This document shows, one piece after another, positions 25,291 through 33,586 of a stretch of DNA of 64,000 nucleotides. Position numbers and translations under genes: made by a program. Numbering within the stretch: the stretch's first letter is position 1; every line of letters starts with the position of its first letter. The notes below the pieces were generated by a model. It was not told the origin of the DNA, ran no database searches, and was given only the letters and a program-made list of their open reading frames with translations. This DNA is from Terrimonas sp937888905 (lineage in GTDB: Bacteria; Bacteroidota; Bacteroidia; Chitinophagales; Chitinophagaceae): assembly GCA_937888905.1 (NCBI GenBank), contig CALATA010000001.1:186001-250000 (forward strand), written 5' to 3'.

Positions 25291-26823
25291 ATGAAAAATT
25301 CCTCCCGTTCACTCTGGCAGTTCATCCAGGCGATGAGCAAAAATGAAAAGGTATTTTTCAAACGCAACTTCGTGGATGCCGGCAATGATGAACCACCCCT
25401 CTACCTGCAACTCTTCGATGCCATCGAACAACAAAAAGAATACGATGAAGACTCCATCATCGAAAAGCTGGCTCCGGCGCTTACACGTAAAAATCTCTCT
25501 TACCAGAAACACTATCTCTATCAGCAACTTTGCGAAGCACTGATCAGCTACGAAGGACGCGATCTGCCCGAGCAGGAAGTGTACGACCAGATACGGCTGA
25601 TCCGTATACTGCGCAAGAAAGGATTGCTGGACGAGGCACACATTGTTTGGAAAAAGGCGGTAGTGAAAGCAAGGGAAGCAGAGGCATTCGCCCTGTTGGG
25701 TATTCTGAAAAAGGAATTTGAAAAAATGATCCTCTGGAGCAGTGTGCATACGCCCTATGATGAACTCCACACATTGGCACGCGGCAACATCATTAACTAT
25801 GATGACTATGCCGAAATGATCACACTCCGCGATATTTACACAGAGATCTTACTGCTCAAACGAAAATGGCATTTTGATATCGACGACAACAGCATTCACG
25901 AACTTAAACTATTGCTGACACGCGTAACGCAAAGCAGTTTTTCCGATACAACCGCCTCCTTCTGGTTCCGGCATTACTATCGCATGTGCCGGGTAACGCT
26001 GCAATATTTACTGAATAAAAATATACCTGAAGCATTTTCACTCCTGCGCGAAACGGTAAGTGACTGGCAACAACATCCGGAACATATTCACACCGATACG
26101 GAGAACTTTATTGAGGTATTGAACATGGTCAACTACCTCGGTATACAGGCTGGTGAATTCCAATTTATCGAAGCCTGCTTTCAGCATCCGGTAAATGACC
26201 TCATCCGCGACGAAGCCTATCGCGCCAACTTCGAAGCCGTGAAGTATTTGTCGTTAAACAAAGTATATAACAAAACAGCACGCTACAATGAGGTGGAAAA
26301 GCTGGTGCGGCAGATGAAAGTGGAATACGGCAAATGGGAGCCATTCATCAATACCGAAACCAACCGCACCGTCAATCTTTCGCTGGGTATTGCGTGTTTT
26401 GTACTGGAAGAGTATGCAGATGCCCTGTATTTTTTCAGACGTGGCAGTTATGTAAAAGACGGCACACGGGAAGAACACATACGCATCGCACATATACTGC
26501 TGTTGCTGGCGGCCTATAATTTAAACAACGACCGCATTTTCGATGCACAATACCGCGCTACCTACCAATATTTTTATAAAAGAAAAAAACAACACCCCTT
26601 CGAATCGGAGCTCATCCGTTGCCTCAACCGCACTTTTTACATGAAGAGCTATCGTGATAAAGTGGCGGAATACGAAAAGACATTAGCCAAACTGGAAACG
26701 GATGATGAGGTGCAGCAAAAAGCCTTCGCCATTTTCAACTATCCCGGATGGTTGCGCAGCCGCATCGAGCGGATCAGCTACCGCGAATATGTAACGCGGC
26801 GGGTAAAGAACGCCGCGGCCTGA
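25291..26823 (+). CDS. Conserved Bacteroidota protein of unknown function, helical repeat type
   Basis: With ATG 25291 the protein has 510 residues (the frame extends to 25234 but overlaps the promoter). It begins SSRSLWQFIQAMSKNEKVFFKRNFV, an opening I associate with a group of uncharacterised Bacteroidota proteins. The body is almost entirely alpha-helical with regular aromatic and Leu spacing (for example ALYFFRRGSYVKD near 386-398), resembling TPR-like repeats. There is no signal peptide, membrane segment or catalytic motif. It stands alone between the ribosomal block and a DinB-like gene. A protein-protein scaffold role is a guess. Confidence 0.6.
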   Translation: MKNSSRSLWQFIQAMSKNEKVFFKRNFVDAGNDEPPLYLQLFDAIEQQKEYDEDSIIEKLAPALTRKNLSYQKHYLYQQLCEALISYEGRDLPEQEVYDQIRLIRILRKKGLLDEAHIVWKKAVVKAREAEAFALLGILKKEFEKMILWSSVHTPYDELHTLARGNIINYDDYAEMITLRDIYTEILLLKRKWHFDIDDNSIHELKLLLTRVTQSSFSDTTASFWFRHYYRMCRVTLQYLLNKNIPEAFSLLRETVSDWQQHPEHIHTDTENFIEVLNMVNYLGIQAGEFQFIEACFQHPVNDLIRDEAYRANFEAVKYLSLNKVYNKTARYNEVEKLVRQMKVEYGKWEPFINTETNRTVNLSLGIACFVLEEYADALYFFRRGSYVKDGTREEHIRIAHILLLLAAYNLNNDRIFDAQYRATYQYFYKRKKQHPFESELIRCLNRTFYMKSYRDKVAEYEKTLAKLETDDEVQQKAFAIFNYPGWLRSRIERISYREYVTRRVKNAAA

Positions 26824-26865
26824 ACTGGCCCCGGATTTGCGTGAAGAGAAGATAAATATCCACGC

Positions 26866-27336
26866 ATGAATCAGCAGATACGCCAATACATCCAACGCCT
26901 GGAGCAAACGCTGCAAGGCGATCCCTGGTATGGGAAATCCATTTATACATTATTGGGAGAAGTGCCGGAGGAAATAGCTTTTGTGCAACCAGGCGGCCGC
27001 TCGCACAGCGCAGTGGAGATACTGTACCACATGCTGACCTGGGCAGAGTTCACCCTGAACCGCGTACAGAAAAAGCCGATCGACGACCTCGACGCCTTCG
27101 AAAAACTGGACTGGCGCGTGATAGAGCCTGCACAGCACGGTTGGGAGGAAGGCATGGCAGCACTGACGGCAACGCACCAGGAACTGATGGCTACCCTGGA
27201 AATGGCAGATGACAGCCTGCTGGATGAAAAAGTCGACTACCGCGATTATAATTTCCGGACATTATTAGATGGACTGCTGACGCACAATATCTACCATGTG
27301 GGACAGATTGCGGTGGTGCATAAATTACTTTCCTGA
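26866..27336 (+). CDS. DinB/YfiT-like four-helix metal-binding protein
   Basis: This 156-residue protein has the DinB-superfamily pattern. A first His lies in GGRSHSAVEILYHMLTW, and the C-terminal LLTHNIYHVGQIAVVHKLL supplies two more, the usual three metal-binding histidines. Members include thiol transferases and enzymes of mycothiol- or bacillithiol-type chemistry, but most are uncharacterised. ATG 26866 is 42 bases after the previous stop. Confidence 0.8.
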   Translation: MNQQIRQYIQRLEQTLQGDPWYGKSIYTLLGEVPEEIAFVQPGGRSHSAVEILYHMLTWAEFTLNRVQKKPIDDLDAFEKLDWRVIEPAQHGWEEGMAALTATHQELMATLEMADDSLLDEKVDYRDYNFRTLLDGLLTHNIYHVGQIAVVHKLLS

Positions 27337-27418
27337 AAAAAAACGGCAAGGAGAATAAGGGTAAAATGAATTCCGCGTGTATTATATCTTTATGATGTAC
27401 GAATAACGCGATTATCCG

Positions 27419-27949
27419 TTGATCTCCAAATACTCCGACAAGCTCCGGCAAACGGTCCGGCAGCCATTTGAACACTATTTCAATCTTCACTTCGAAGGAT
27501 TGCACCGTTATGCCTATACCTTACTGAACGACAATGAAAAGGCGCGCGATGTGGTGCAGAATGTGTTTTTGAAACTCTGGGAAAAGCAGCAGGACCTCGA
27601 CGAAGAACGTTCTGTGCGATCGTACCTGTACACCGCCGTTTACCATGATTGCCTCAATCTTATCCGGCACGAAAAAATAAAGCGACGGCATGCGGCCGAA
27701 CCGCAGCAATTGAGCACATCCGGCGATCCCGTCATTCACCGGGAATTGCAACAACAAATACGCGAAACCGTAGAACAACTGCCACCACAATGCCGGTTGA
27801 TTTTTCTGAAAAGCAGATCGGAACAAAAGAAGTATGCCGAGATAGCAGCGGAGTTGGACCTTTCTGTAAAGACCGTGGAAGCACAGATAGGTAAAGCGTT
27901 GAAGATATTGAAAGAAAAGCTGTCAGGATTAATCAGCCTGCTAATGTAA
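27419..27949 (+). CDS. ECF-family RNA polymerase sigma factor (FecI type)
   Basis: This 176-residue sigma-70 family protein has region 2 (FNLHFEGLHRYAYTLL ... ARDVVQNVFLKLWE) and region 4 (VEQLPPQCRLIFLKSR ... YAEIAAELDLSVKTVEAQI), without regions 1 and 3. The start is TTG at 27419: it is the first possible start after an in-frame stop at 27404. A FecR-like gene begins 30 bases after its stop, so the pair is expected to form a sigma/anti-sigma surface-signalling unit. The usual TonB-dependent receptor is not next; instead there is an STN-domain protein at 28939. Confidence 0.92.
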   Translation: MISKYSDKLRQTVRQPFEHYFNLHFEGLHRYAYTLLNDNEKARDVVQNVFLKLWEKQQDLDEERSVRSYLYTAVYHDCLNLIRHEKIKRRHAAEPQQLSTSGDPVIHRELQQQIRETVEQLPPQCRLIFLKSRSEQKKYAEIAAELDLSVKTVEAQIGKALKILKEKLSGLISLLM

Positions 27950-27979
27950 AACCTAACACCTTGTACCTATAACCTCTAT

Positions 27980-28948
27980 ATGAACGATGAACTAATTGGA
28001 AAATACCTGGCCGGTGAAGCAATGCCGGAAGAAGCGACAGCCCTCGAAGAATGGCTGGAGCAATCGCCTGATAACCGTGAATATTTTCAACGGTTGTCTG
28101 AACTGTGGTATACAGCCGCCGGAAGCAAGGGACATGTATTGCCGGATAAACAAAACGTATTCGGAGAAATAAGCCGGCAAACACTCGCCAGGCCTGGCAC
28201 TGCTCCAAAGAAAAAGCAACCGCTCCCGCGAGGACTTATCATCGCCGCATCCGTGGTAGTAGTGACAGTCAGTCTTTTACTTGGTTTAAGAAAACACAGA
28301 ACGGAGATGCCCGCTACTGTTATACCGGTGTCGTTTACTACCAATGAGGCTATTTACCGCGATACATTGGCAAATGGTGTCATCCTGATATTAAACAGTC
28401 ATTCATCCGTTCGCTTAACAAACGACCATGAACGGGAACTGCTGGATGGACAACTATTTATTACCGCACCAGCCAAGGATTCATTTACGGTAAAAGCCGA
28501 TGATGTTGTAATAAAAGCAATGGACGCGGCGTTCAGCGTAAGCAATTCAACAAAAAGCGGAGATATTATTATATGGGGACGCAAAGGCACGGTAACTGTG
28601 TACACGCCAAAAGGTCTGCAGACCGTAGCGGCTGGGTCAAGACTTCATTATCATTTTACCAGCGGCACATGGGATCGCGATACGATCTATGCCGCCAATG
28701 AGATTGCCTTCGCCACGCGCATATTTGATTTCCAGGATGAACGATTGGAAGATATCATGCAGCAAATAGGCAAAGCCTACGAGGTAAAGTGCCTCTTTCA
28801 GAACCCGCAACTGAAAGACTGCCGCATGAGTGGAAGTTTTGAAGACCAGTCGTTGAAATACGTAATGGATATCATTGCCGCTACGCTCAGCGTGGAATAC
28901 AAAATACAGAGTGATACGGTAATCATAAACGGTAAAGCATGCGAGTGA
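27980..28948 (+). CDS. FecR-type anti-sigma factor
   Basis: This 322-residue protein has an N-terminal cytoplasmic anti-sigma part (1-75, beginning MNDELIGKYLAGEAM), a single transmembrane segment (about 86-102) and a periplasmic FecR domain (about 125-225, LANGVILILNSHSSVRL, FTVKADDVVIKAMDAAFSV). A C-terminal DUF4974/STN-like module follows (240-320). It should hold the adjacent ECF factor until a periplasmic signal arrives. The last 10 bases overlap the start of the next gene, showing tight coupling. TM and domain borders are estimated by eye. Confidence 0.9.
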   Translation: MNDELIGKYLAGEAMPEEATALEEWLEQSPDNREYFQRLSELWYTAAGSKGHVLPDKQNVFGEISRQTLARPGTAPKKKQPLPRGLIIAASVVVVTVSLLLGLRKHRTEMPATVIPVSFTTNEAIYRDTLANGVILILNSHSSVRLTNDHERELLDGQLFITAPAKDSFTVKADDVVIKAMDAAFSVSNSTKSGDIIIWGRKGTVTVYTPKGLQTVAAGSRLHYHFTSGTWDRDTIYAANEIAFATRIFDFQDERLEDIMQQIGKAYEVKCLFQNPQLKDCRMSGSFEDQSLKYVMDIIAATLSVEYKIQSDTVIINGKACE

Positions 28949-30048
28949 GGATATTTTGCTGTTGTTTGTTTTTTATCCTTTCTGTAAATGCAGGAGCACA
29001 GCATACCGTGCAACTGTCCGGAGGCATGATGCGGTTAGATACTTTGCTCAATCGTGTCAGCCGTCAGACCCACCAGCATTTTTCCCTGAATACAAAAAAA
29101 GTAATGCCTGCCACAACGGTCAACTGGAAAGCGGGAAAATATACACTGGATCAATTTCTTCAGAAGCTATGTGCCACTTATGCGATAACCTACAGTCGCT
29201 CCGGACAGCACATTATCCTGCGGGAACTGCCCAAAAAGACAGCGGCGACCGTAGCGGCAAAAAAACCGGCAACGCCGAAGCCAGTTGCTAAAAAAACGGT
29301 CACTGTTAAACCAAAAGCGGCACCACCACCAGTGAGTAGTAATAAACCGGAAGAACCGGTAGCGGATATAAAGAAAGATACCGTCATCGCGGCCATACCC
29401 GATACATCTGCGGTAAAAGTTGAACCAGAAAAAACGGGCATCACTTTTTTGCCTGTAAAAAAAATCACTGACAGCGTAGCGCCGGTTACCGTTAAGAAAA
29501 TAAAACCCGCAGCAGCCTGGGGATCGAAATGGTGGCATCCGTTTGTACAAACGGGAATAGCGGCAGACGACCTGTTTTATGTAGCGCCAACGTTAAAAGG
29601 CGGATTCAAATTTGCTTATGGCATTTTATCCTGGAACAGCAACTTCAAGATAGCGGGCTTCCGGTATGGAGGAGGAACCTCCTTGCGGATAAATGATAAC
29701 ATGCGGCTGCATGCCGATATCACCTTTGGCAAATTGGCCAGGGACTACGATACAGCCGGACAGGAAAGGACGGTAAAAACAAGACTCACGCGTGTGCAGG
29801 TCTTGTTGGAAAACAGGATAGCCGGAAAATTTTACCTGCAATATGGCACGGTGCTTAACTTGCTGAAAACGCAATACTACCTGGCTGGTATATCGCGGCC
29901 ACTGTATAGGACGGAAGAAGAGGCAGACAGGAAATATCATTACCTCAAACCCATTTATACGCTGCGCAATACGTACGCGGACAATGCACCATCGAATCGC
30001 AAAACATGGATCGGTGCACAAATAGGAATATACTACCGGTTTAAATAA
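28939..30048 (+). CDS. Exported STN-domain protein with Lys/Pro-rich linker and predicted outer-membrane barrel
   Basis: This 369-residue protein has a signal peptide (1-20, ending NAGAQ), a secretin/TonB-N-like (STN) module (about 21-97, MMRLDTLLNRVSRQTHQHF ... ITYSRSGQHIILREL), and a Lys/Ala/Pro/Val-rich linker (98-195). The C-terminal region (about 200-369) is of alternating aromatic/polar strands ending IGIYYRFK, typical of a small outer-membrane beta barrel. It overlaps fecR by 10 bases, so it probably supplies the signal in place of a TonB-dependent receptor. There is no plug domain. The barrel reading is by pattern only. Confidence 0.6.
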   Translation: MRVRIFCCCLFFILSVNAGAQHTVQLSGGMMRLDTLLNRVSRQTHQHFSLNTKKVMPATTVNWKAGKYTLDQFLQKLCATYAITYSRSGQHIILRELPKKTAATVAAKKPATPKPVAKKTVTVKPKAAPPPVSSNKPEEPVADIKKDTVIAAIPDTSAVKVEPEKTGITFLPVKKITDSVAPVTVKKIKPAAAWGSKWWHPFVQTGIAADDLFYVAPTLKGGFKFAYGILSWNSNFKIAGFRYGGGTSLRINDNMRLHADITFGKLARDYDTAGQERTVKTRLTRVQVLLENRIAGKFYLQYGTVLNLLKTQYYLAGISRPLYRTEEEADRKYHYLKPIYTLRNTYADNAPSNRKTWIGAQIGIYYRFK

Positions 30049-30102
30049 GGGTGAAAGCATGTTGGCGTGTATTAGCACTATTACAATCAACAGAATTTGT
30101 AT

Positions 30103-30879
30103 ATGCTGGCATTGCTCAGGACCGGAGAACGCACGTCGAGTGCGTATTATAGCAACAACTATGTATTTCAGCGGCACGTGTTTGCTTATCAATCGGTGAT
30201 ACAGCGAAGGCTGGCGACCGGCGATGTGCTGGAAATTGGCAGCGGCAGCGGTTATGGTATGCAGATGGTATCGCCCTATGTGCGTTCGTATACGGCGGTA
30301 GATAAAAAGAAACCGCGGGAGGAATACATTGAAAGCAATTGCCGCTTCCACTATGAGCAACTGCCGTACCTGCGGAACATAGAAGATGAAAGTGTGGACA
30401 CGGTGATCTGTTTCCAGGTGATAGAGCATATTAAAGACGATCATGGCCTGATGAAAGAAATCCGCCGTGTACTGCGGCCGGGTGGTTGTGTGGTAATGAC
30501 CACACCGAATAGGCAGACATCGTTAACCCGCAATCCTTTTCATGTGCGGGAGTATACGCCGCGCGAGATGCAGGCATTTGTACAGGGGCATTTCCCGGGA
30601 GCGGACGTGCAGGGGATTTATGGAAATGAAAAAGTGATGGCGTATTATGAGCAGAACAAGCGCAGCGTGGCAAGAATGACAAGATTGGATGTGCTGGATC
30701 TGCAACATCGCTTACCGGCGTGGATGCTGCGGATGCCCTATAGTGTGCTGAACAATTTGAACCGTTATCAATTGCTGCAGAAAATAAAAGACACAACGCT
30801 GGAGATCGATTATACGGATTTTTATACGGGTGAGCTGGGTGAAAGCTGCCTGGATTATTTTGTTGTAAGTAGTAAGTGA
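30103..30879 (+). CDS. Class I SAM-dependent methyltransferase
   Basis: The protein has 258 residues from ATG 30103 (a TTG at 30097 adds two). Motif I is VLEIGSGSGYG, followed by YTAVDKK, then DTVICFQVIEHIKD (motif II region) and LRPGGCVVMTTPN. This is the Methyltransf_11 pattern found in enzymes acting on glycans or lipid-linked substrates; the target is unknown. The final codons (VVSSK) are formed by sequence of the ACTTATNACTT intergenic type (GTAAGTAGTAAGTGATAAG), so the tail may not matter for function. Confidence 0.82.
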   Translation: MLALLRTGERTSSAYYSNNYVFQRHVFAYQSVIQRRLATGDVLEIGSGSGYGMQMVSPYVRSYTAVDKKKPREEYIESNCRFHYEQLPYLRNIEDESVDTVICFQVIEHIKDDHGLMKEIRRVLRPGGCVVMTTPNRQTSLTRNPFHVREYTPREMQAFVQGHFPGADVQGIYGNEKVMAYYEQNKRSVARMTRLDVLDLQHRLPAWMLRMPYSVLNNLNRYQLLQKIKDTTLEIDYTDFYTGELGESCLDYFVVSSK

Positions 30880-30897
30880 TAAGTTTCTCCAAACACC

Positions 30898-30921
30898 CCG
30901 GTTCGTCTATTGACGAACCGG
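30898..30921. repeat. Palindrome of the GGTTCGT family
   Basis: CCGGTTCGTC-TATT-GACGAACCGG: a perfect 10-base stem after the methyltransferase. Related dyads are at 33535-33562 and 57726-57749. There is no T-run, so it is not a typical terminator. Confidence 0.6.
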
Positions 30922-31033
30922 AATAAGGGCTACGGAATAAGGAGTGCAACTTCCCTGCACAAAAGAAGAAACTTCCGGACTTCCACTGATGTTTTTCCCA
31001 TTGTTTCGCCTCTCTCTCAACTGATATTGCAGT

Positions 31034-33136
31034 ATGTCTGCAATATTCATATTTACCGCACGGGTGCCTGCACTACGGATATTAATCCCGATGATATCGG
31101 GTATTATAGCCGGTGAGTATGTAAACATTTCGGATACTGGAGTATATATATCAATTGGTGTTTTACTCCTGCCGTTGGTTGTATTCAGGTTAGTACCTCT
31201 TTATGTAAGGTATCGTCTGCAACTTATTCGCGGTATACTGGTTTGGCTGCTTATCTTTTTCGCTGGTTGGATGTTAATACAAACTTCAAAAGTAACGGCT
31301 AAAGAAAATTGGTATGGGCATAAATATCAAGAAGGGCAAAGGCTACTGTTGCGTATGGAAGAACCCTTTGCCCGTCGGGCAAAAAGTATAAAGACGAAGG
31401 CGGCCGTCGTCGGCCGATGGCAGGATAAAAAATTTAAACGGGTAACGGGAAGCGTTTGGTTTTACAGCGCCCCCGGGGCGATACCGGAAAACTATCCCGT
31501 TGGAAATTATGTTATCACCAGCCAGCCCATACAACCAGTGAAAAACAGCGGCAATCCTGGAGGTTTTGACTACGCGGCTTATAGCCAGCGGCAAGGAGTA
31601 ACGGGTCAATTATTTGTCCGGGACAGCACACAGGTGATCCTGGTACGCGATTCCTCCTTTTCGTTCAAAAGAGAAATAATCGCCTGGAGAGAAGCGATAC
31701 TTTATCAACTGAAAAAATACATCCCCGGAAAAGAGGAAGCCGGATTGGCTGAAGCCTTGTTGGTCGGCTATAAAGAAGACCTCGATGAAGACTTGCTACG
31801 GTCTTACAGCAATACGGGTGTAGTTCATGTGATTGCAGTATCGGGTATGCACCTGGCATTGATCTACTGGCTCATTCAAAAATTACTGGCACCATTGGCT
31901 GCTGTTCCCCGGACTAAATGGATATCCTTTATCATAGTGGTCAGTTTGCTGTGGTTGTTTAGCCTGATCGCTGGCGGAGCGGCTTCCATTGTCCGGGCGG
32001 CGGTCATGTTTACCTGTTTGCTTCTCGGGCAGACACTCTCACGGCAAAGCAATATTTATAATACGCTTGCGGCCTCCGCTATGTTATTGTTGTGTTACGA
32101 TCCGTATTGGCTGTGGGATGCAGGATTTCAATTGTCATACCTCGCTGTACTGAGTATTGTACTATTCTATAAACCGATTTATAACCTGATTTATTGCCGT
32201 TATCGTATAGTGGACTGGCTGTGGCAATTGTGTGCCGTAACCTGCGCGGCGCAGATACTTACCACACCTGTGAGCATTTATCTCTTTCATCAATTCCCGG
32301 TTTGTTTCCTGTTTACCAATCTGCCGGTAGTACCGCTTTCGAGTGTGATACTGATTGGAGAGATCGGCTTGCTTGCAGCAGGCTTCAGTGGTTGGTTAAG
32401 TGAATACGCCGGAATGATGCTTGGATGGATGATCCGCCTGATGAACAACATTATTTATGTCATAGAAAAATTACCCTTCGCTATCTGGGATAATCTCAAC
32501 ATCAGCATGGTACAGGTATTACTGCTCTACCTGGTGATCGGATTGACCGCTTTTGGCTTGATGGAAAAATCGGCAAAAGCCCTGGTCTTAAGTCTTGCTA
32601 CCCTGAATATCGTTGCAGGAATAAGATATGTTGATTTCTCAAGAGCATCTGTTCAGAACAGGTTTATAGTATTCAATTTGCCAGAAGGAAGTAAGATGAG
32701 TATTGTTGATGGCAGGAAACAATGGCTACAGCAGAAAAGTCAACTGACTCCATCATCGTTACGTAACAATATACGGCCGTCACTTTGCGTGTACAGGACA
32801 TCGTTTGCGGACACACTCGAAAGCTTGCATGCATCGGACAACCTTATCAGTTATTCCTGTTATCGTATTATGATTGCTGATTCTGCTCTTATGGTCAGGC
32901 GAATCCGGGAGCCTGCTGCAGCAGATATCTTATTTGTCCACGGCAGTGCGCGCGACTCGGCAGCAATATGGCTGAGAAAAATTCAGGTAAACCAACTGAT
33001 CATCGATCGCCGTATGTCGACGAAAAAACGTGCAGACTGGAAAGCAGCGGCATTGAAAAAGGAAATTCCTGTTCATGATATGAACGAAAAAGGAACGTTT
33101 AATTCAAAATTAAAAACTCAAAAGTCAAAGGGTTAA
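31034..33136 (+). CDS. comEC: ComEC/Rec2 competence membrane protein
   Basis: This 700-residue protein has N-terminal hydrophobic segments (about 12-95), an OB-like domain (110-205, with NPGGFDYAAYSQRQGV) and the competence domain. That domain begins GLAEALLVGYKEDLD and contains VIAVSGMHLALIYWL and GGAASIVRAAVMF, with about eight more membrane helices to residue 555. The C-terminal part (560-690) lacks the HxHxDH metallo-beta-lactamase motif. ComEC forms the inner-membrane channel for transformed DNA. The last residues (FNSKLKTQKSKG) are encoded by a recurring intergenic repeat. A comF-like gene is at 57831 and radA at 56232. Confidence 0.92.
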   Translation: MSAIFIFTARVPALRILIPMISGIIAGEYVNISDTGVYISIGVLLLPLVVFRLVPLYVRYRLQLIRGILVWLLIFFAGWMLIQTSKVTAKENWYGHKYQEGQRLLLRMEEPFARRAKSIKTKAAVVGRWQDKKFKRVTGSVWFYSAPGAIPENYPVGNYVITSQPIQPVKNSGNPGGFDYAAYSQRQGVTGQLFVRDSTQVILVRDSSFSFKREIIAWREAILYQLKKYIPGKEEAGLAEALLVGYKEDLDEDLLRSYSNTGVVHVIAVSGMHLALIYWLIQKLLAPLAAVPRTKWISFIIVVSLLWLFSLIAGGAASIVRAAVMFTCLLLGQTLSRQSNIYNTLAASAMLLLCYDPYWLWDAGFQLSYLAVLSIVLFYKPIYNLIYCRYRIVDWLWQLCAVTCAAQILTTPVSIYLFHQFPVCFLFTNLPVVPLSSVILIGEIGLLAAGFSGWLSEYAGMMLGWMIRLMNNIIYVIEKLPFAIWDNLNISMVQVLLLYLVIGLTAFGLMEKSAKALVLSLATLNIVAGIRYVDFSRASVQNRFIVFNLPEGSKMSIVDGRKQWLQQKSQLTPSSLRNNIRPSLCVYRTSFADTLESLHASDNLISYSCYRIMIADSALMVRRIREPAAADILFVHGSARDSAAIWLRKIQVNQLIIDRRMSTKKRADWKAAALKKEIPVHDMNEKGTFNSKLKTQKSKG

Positions 33137-33255
33137 ACAGGTGAGTGGGAATAGTGAGTTGACAGGCTTCATAAACATCCCACAGTTGCGGGAATGGTTC
33201 GTGTCCTCACCACTGATCAGAAGATTTTAAAACCTGTCAATCCGACATCCCGCCA

Positions 33256-33277
33256 CCGTTGGTCTCCAGACCAACGG
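33256..33277. repeat. Palindrome CCGTTGGTCT/AGACCAACGG
   Basis: Ten-base arms around CC. The core GTTGGTC is shared with the dyad at 33341-33364. Confidence 0.6.
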
Positions 33278-33340
33278 GCCTGCTCATCCCTGAGTTATGT
33301 GCGAAGTTGACCTTAACCTATCAAGGCTACCTGACTCTTG

Positions 33341-33364
33341 CTTGTTGGTCAGGAGACCAACAAG
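33341..33364. repeat. Palindrome CTTGTTGGTC/GACCAACAAG
   Basis: Ten-base arms around AGGA; the right arm is repeated once at 33378-33387. Confidence 0.6.
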
Positions 33365-33534
33365 GGGATAACTGGGAGACCAACAAGGGCGCCAACTTAT
33401 ACCTCACGCCGCTATACAGTTGTGGTGCTCACACCAAGCAAGGACGGTTACTCAAATAAAAGAAGGAATAGTAAACCAGTCGGCGTGCTCAACTTGTCGT
33501 TTCATTCAATCATTATGGCGAACCCCATAAACAA

Positions 33535-33562
33535 CCATGGTTCGTGTACACACGAACCATGG
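33535..33562. repeat. Palindrome of the GGTTCGT family, 12-base arms
   Basis: CCATGGTTCGTG-TACA-CACGAACCATGG shares GGTTCGTG and CACGAACC with the dyad at 57726-57749. It lies 25 bases past the carB stop on its downstream side. Confidence 0.65.
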
Positions 33563-33586
33563 GAGATACTTATTACTTATAACTTA

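Larger units (their letters stand above)
33137..33586. other. 450-base palindrome-rich gap between comEC and carB
   Basis: No gene is supported. It contains CCGTTGGTCT-CC-AGACCAACGG (33256-33277), CTTGTTGGTC-AGGA-GACCAACAAG (33341-33364), a half copy GAGACCAACAAGG (33376-33388) and a 12-base-stem dyad at 33535-33562. A ACTTATTACTTATAAC-type stretch lies at 33568-33592. Confidence 0.6.

Noticed and set aside
33256..33390. Possible CRISPR-like array
   Set aside because: The repeats are palindromes of different sequence at irregular spacing with no spacers of constant length and no cas genes.
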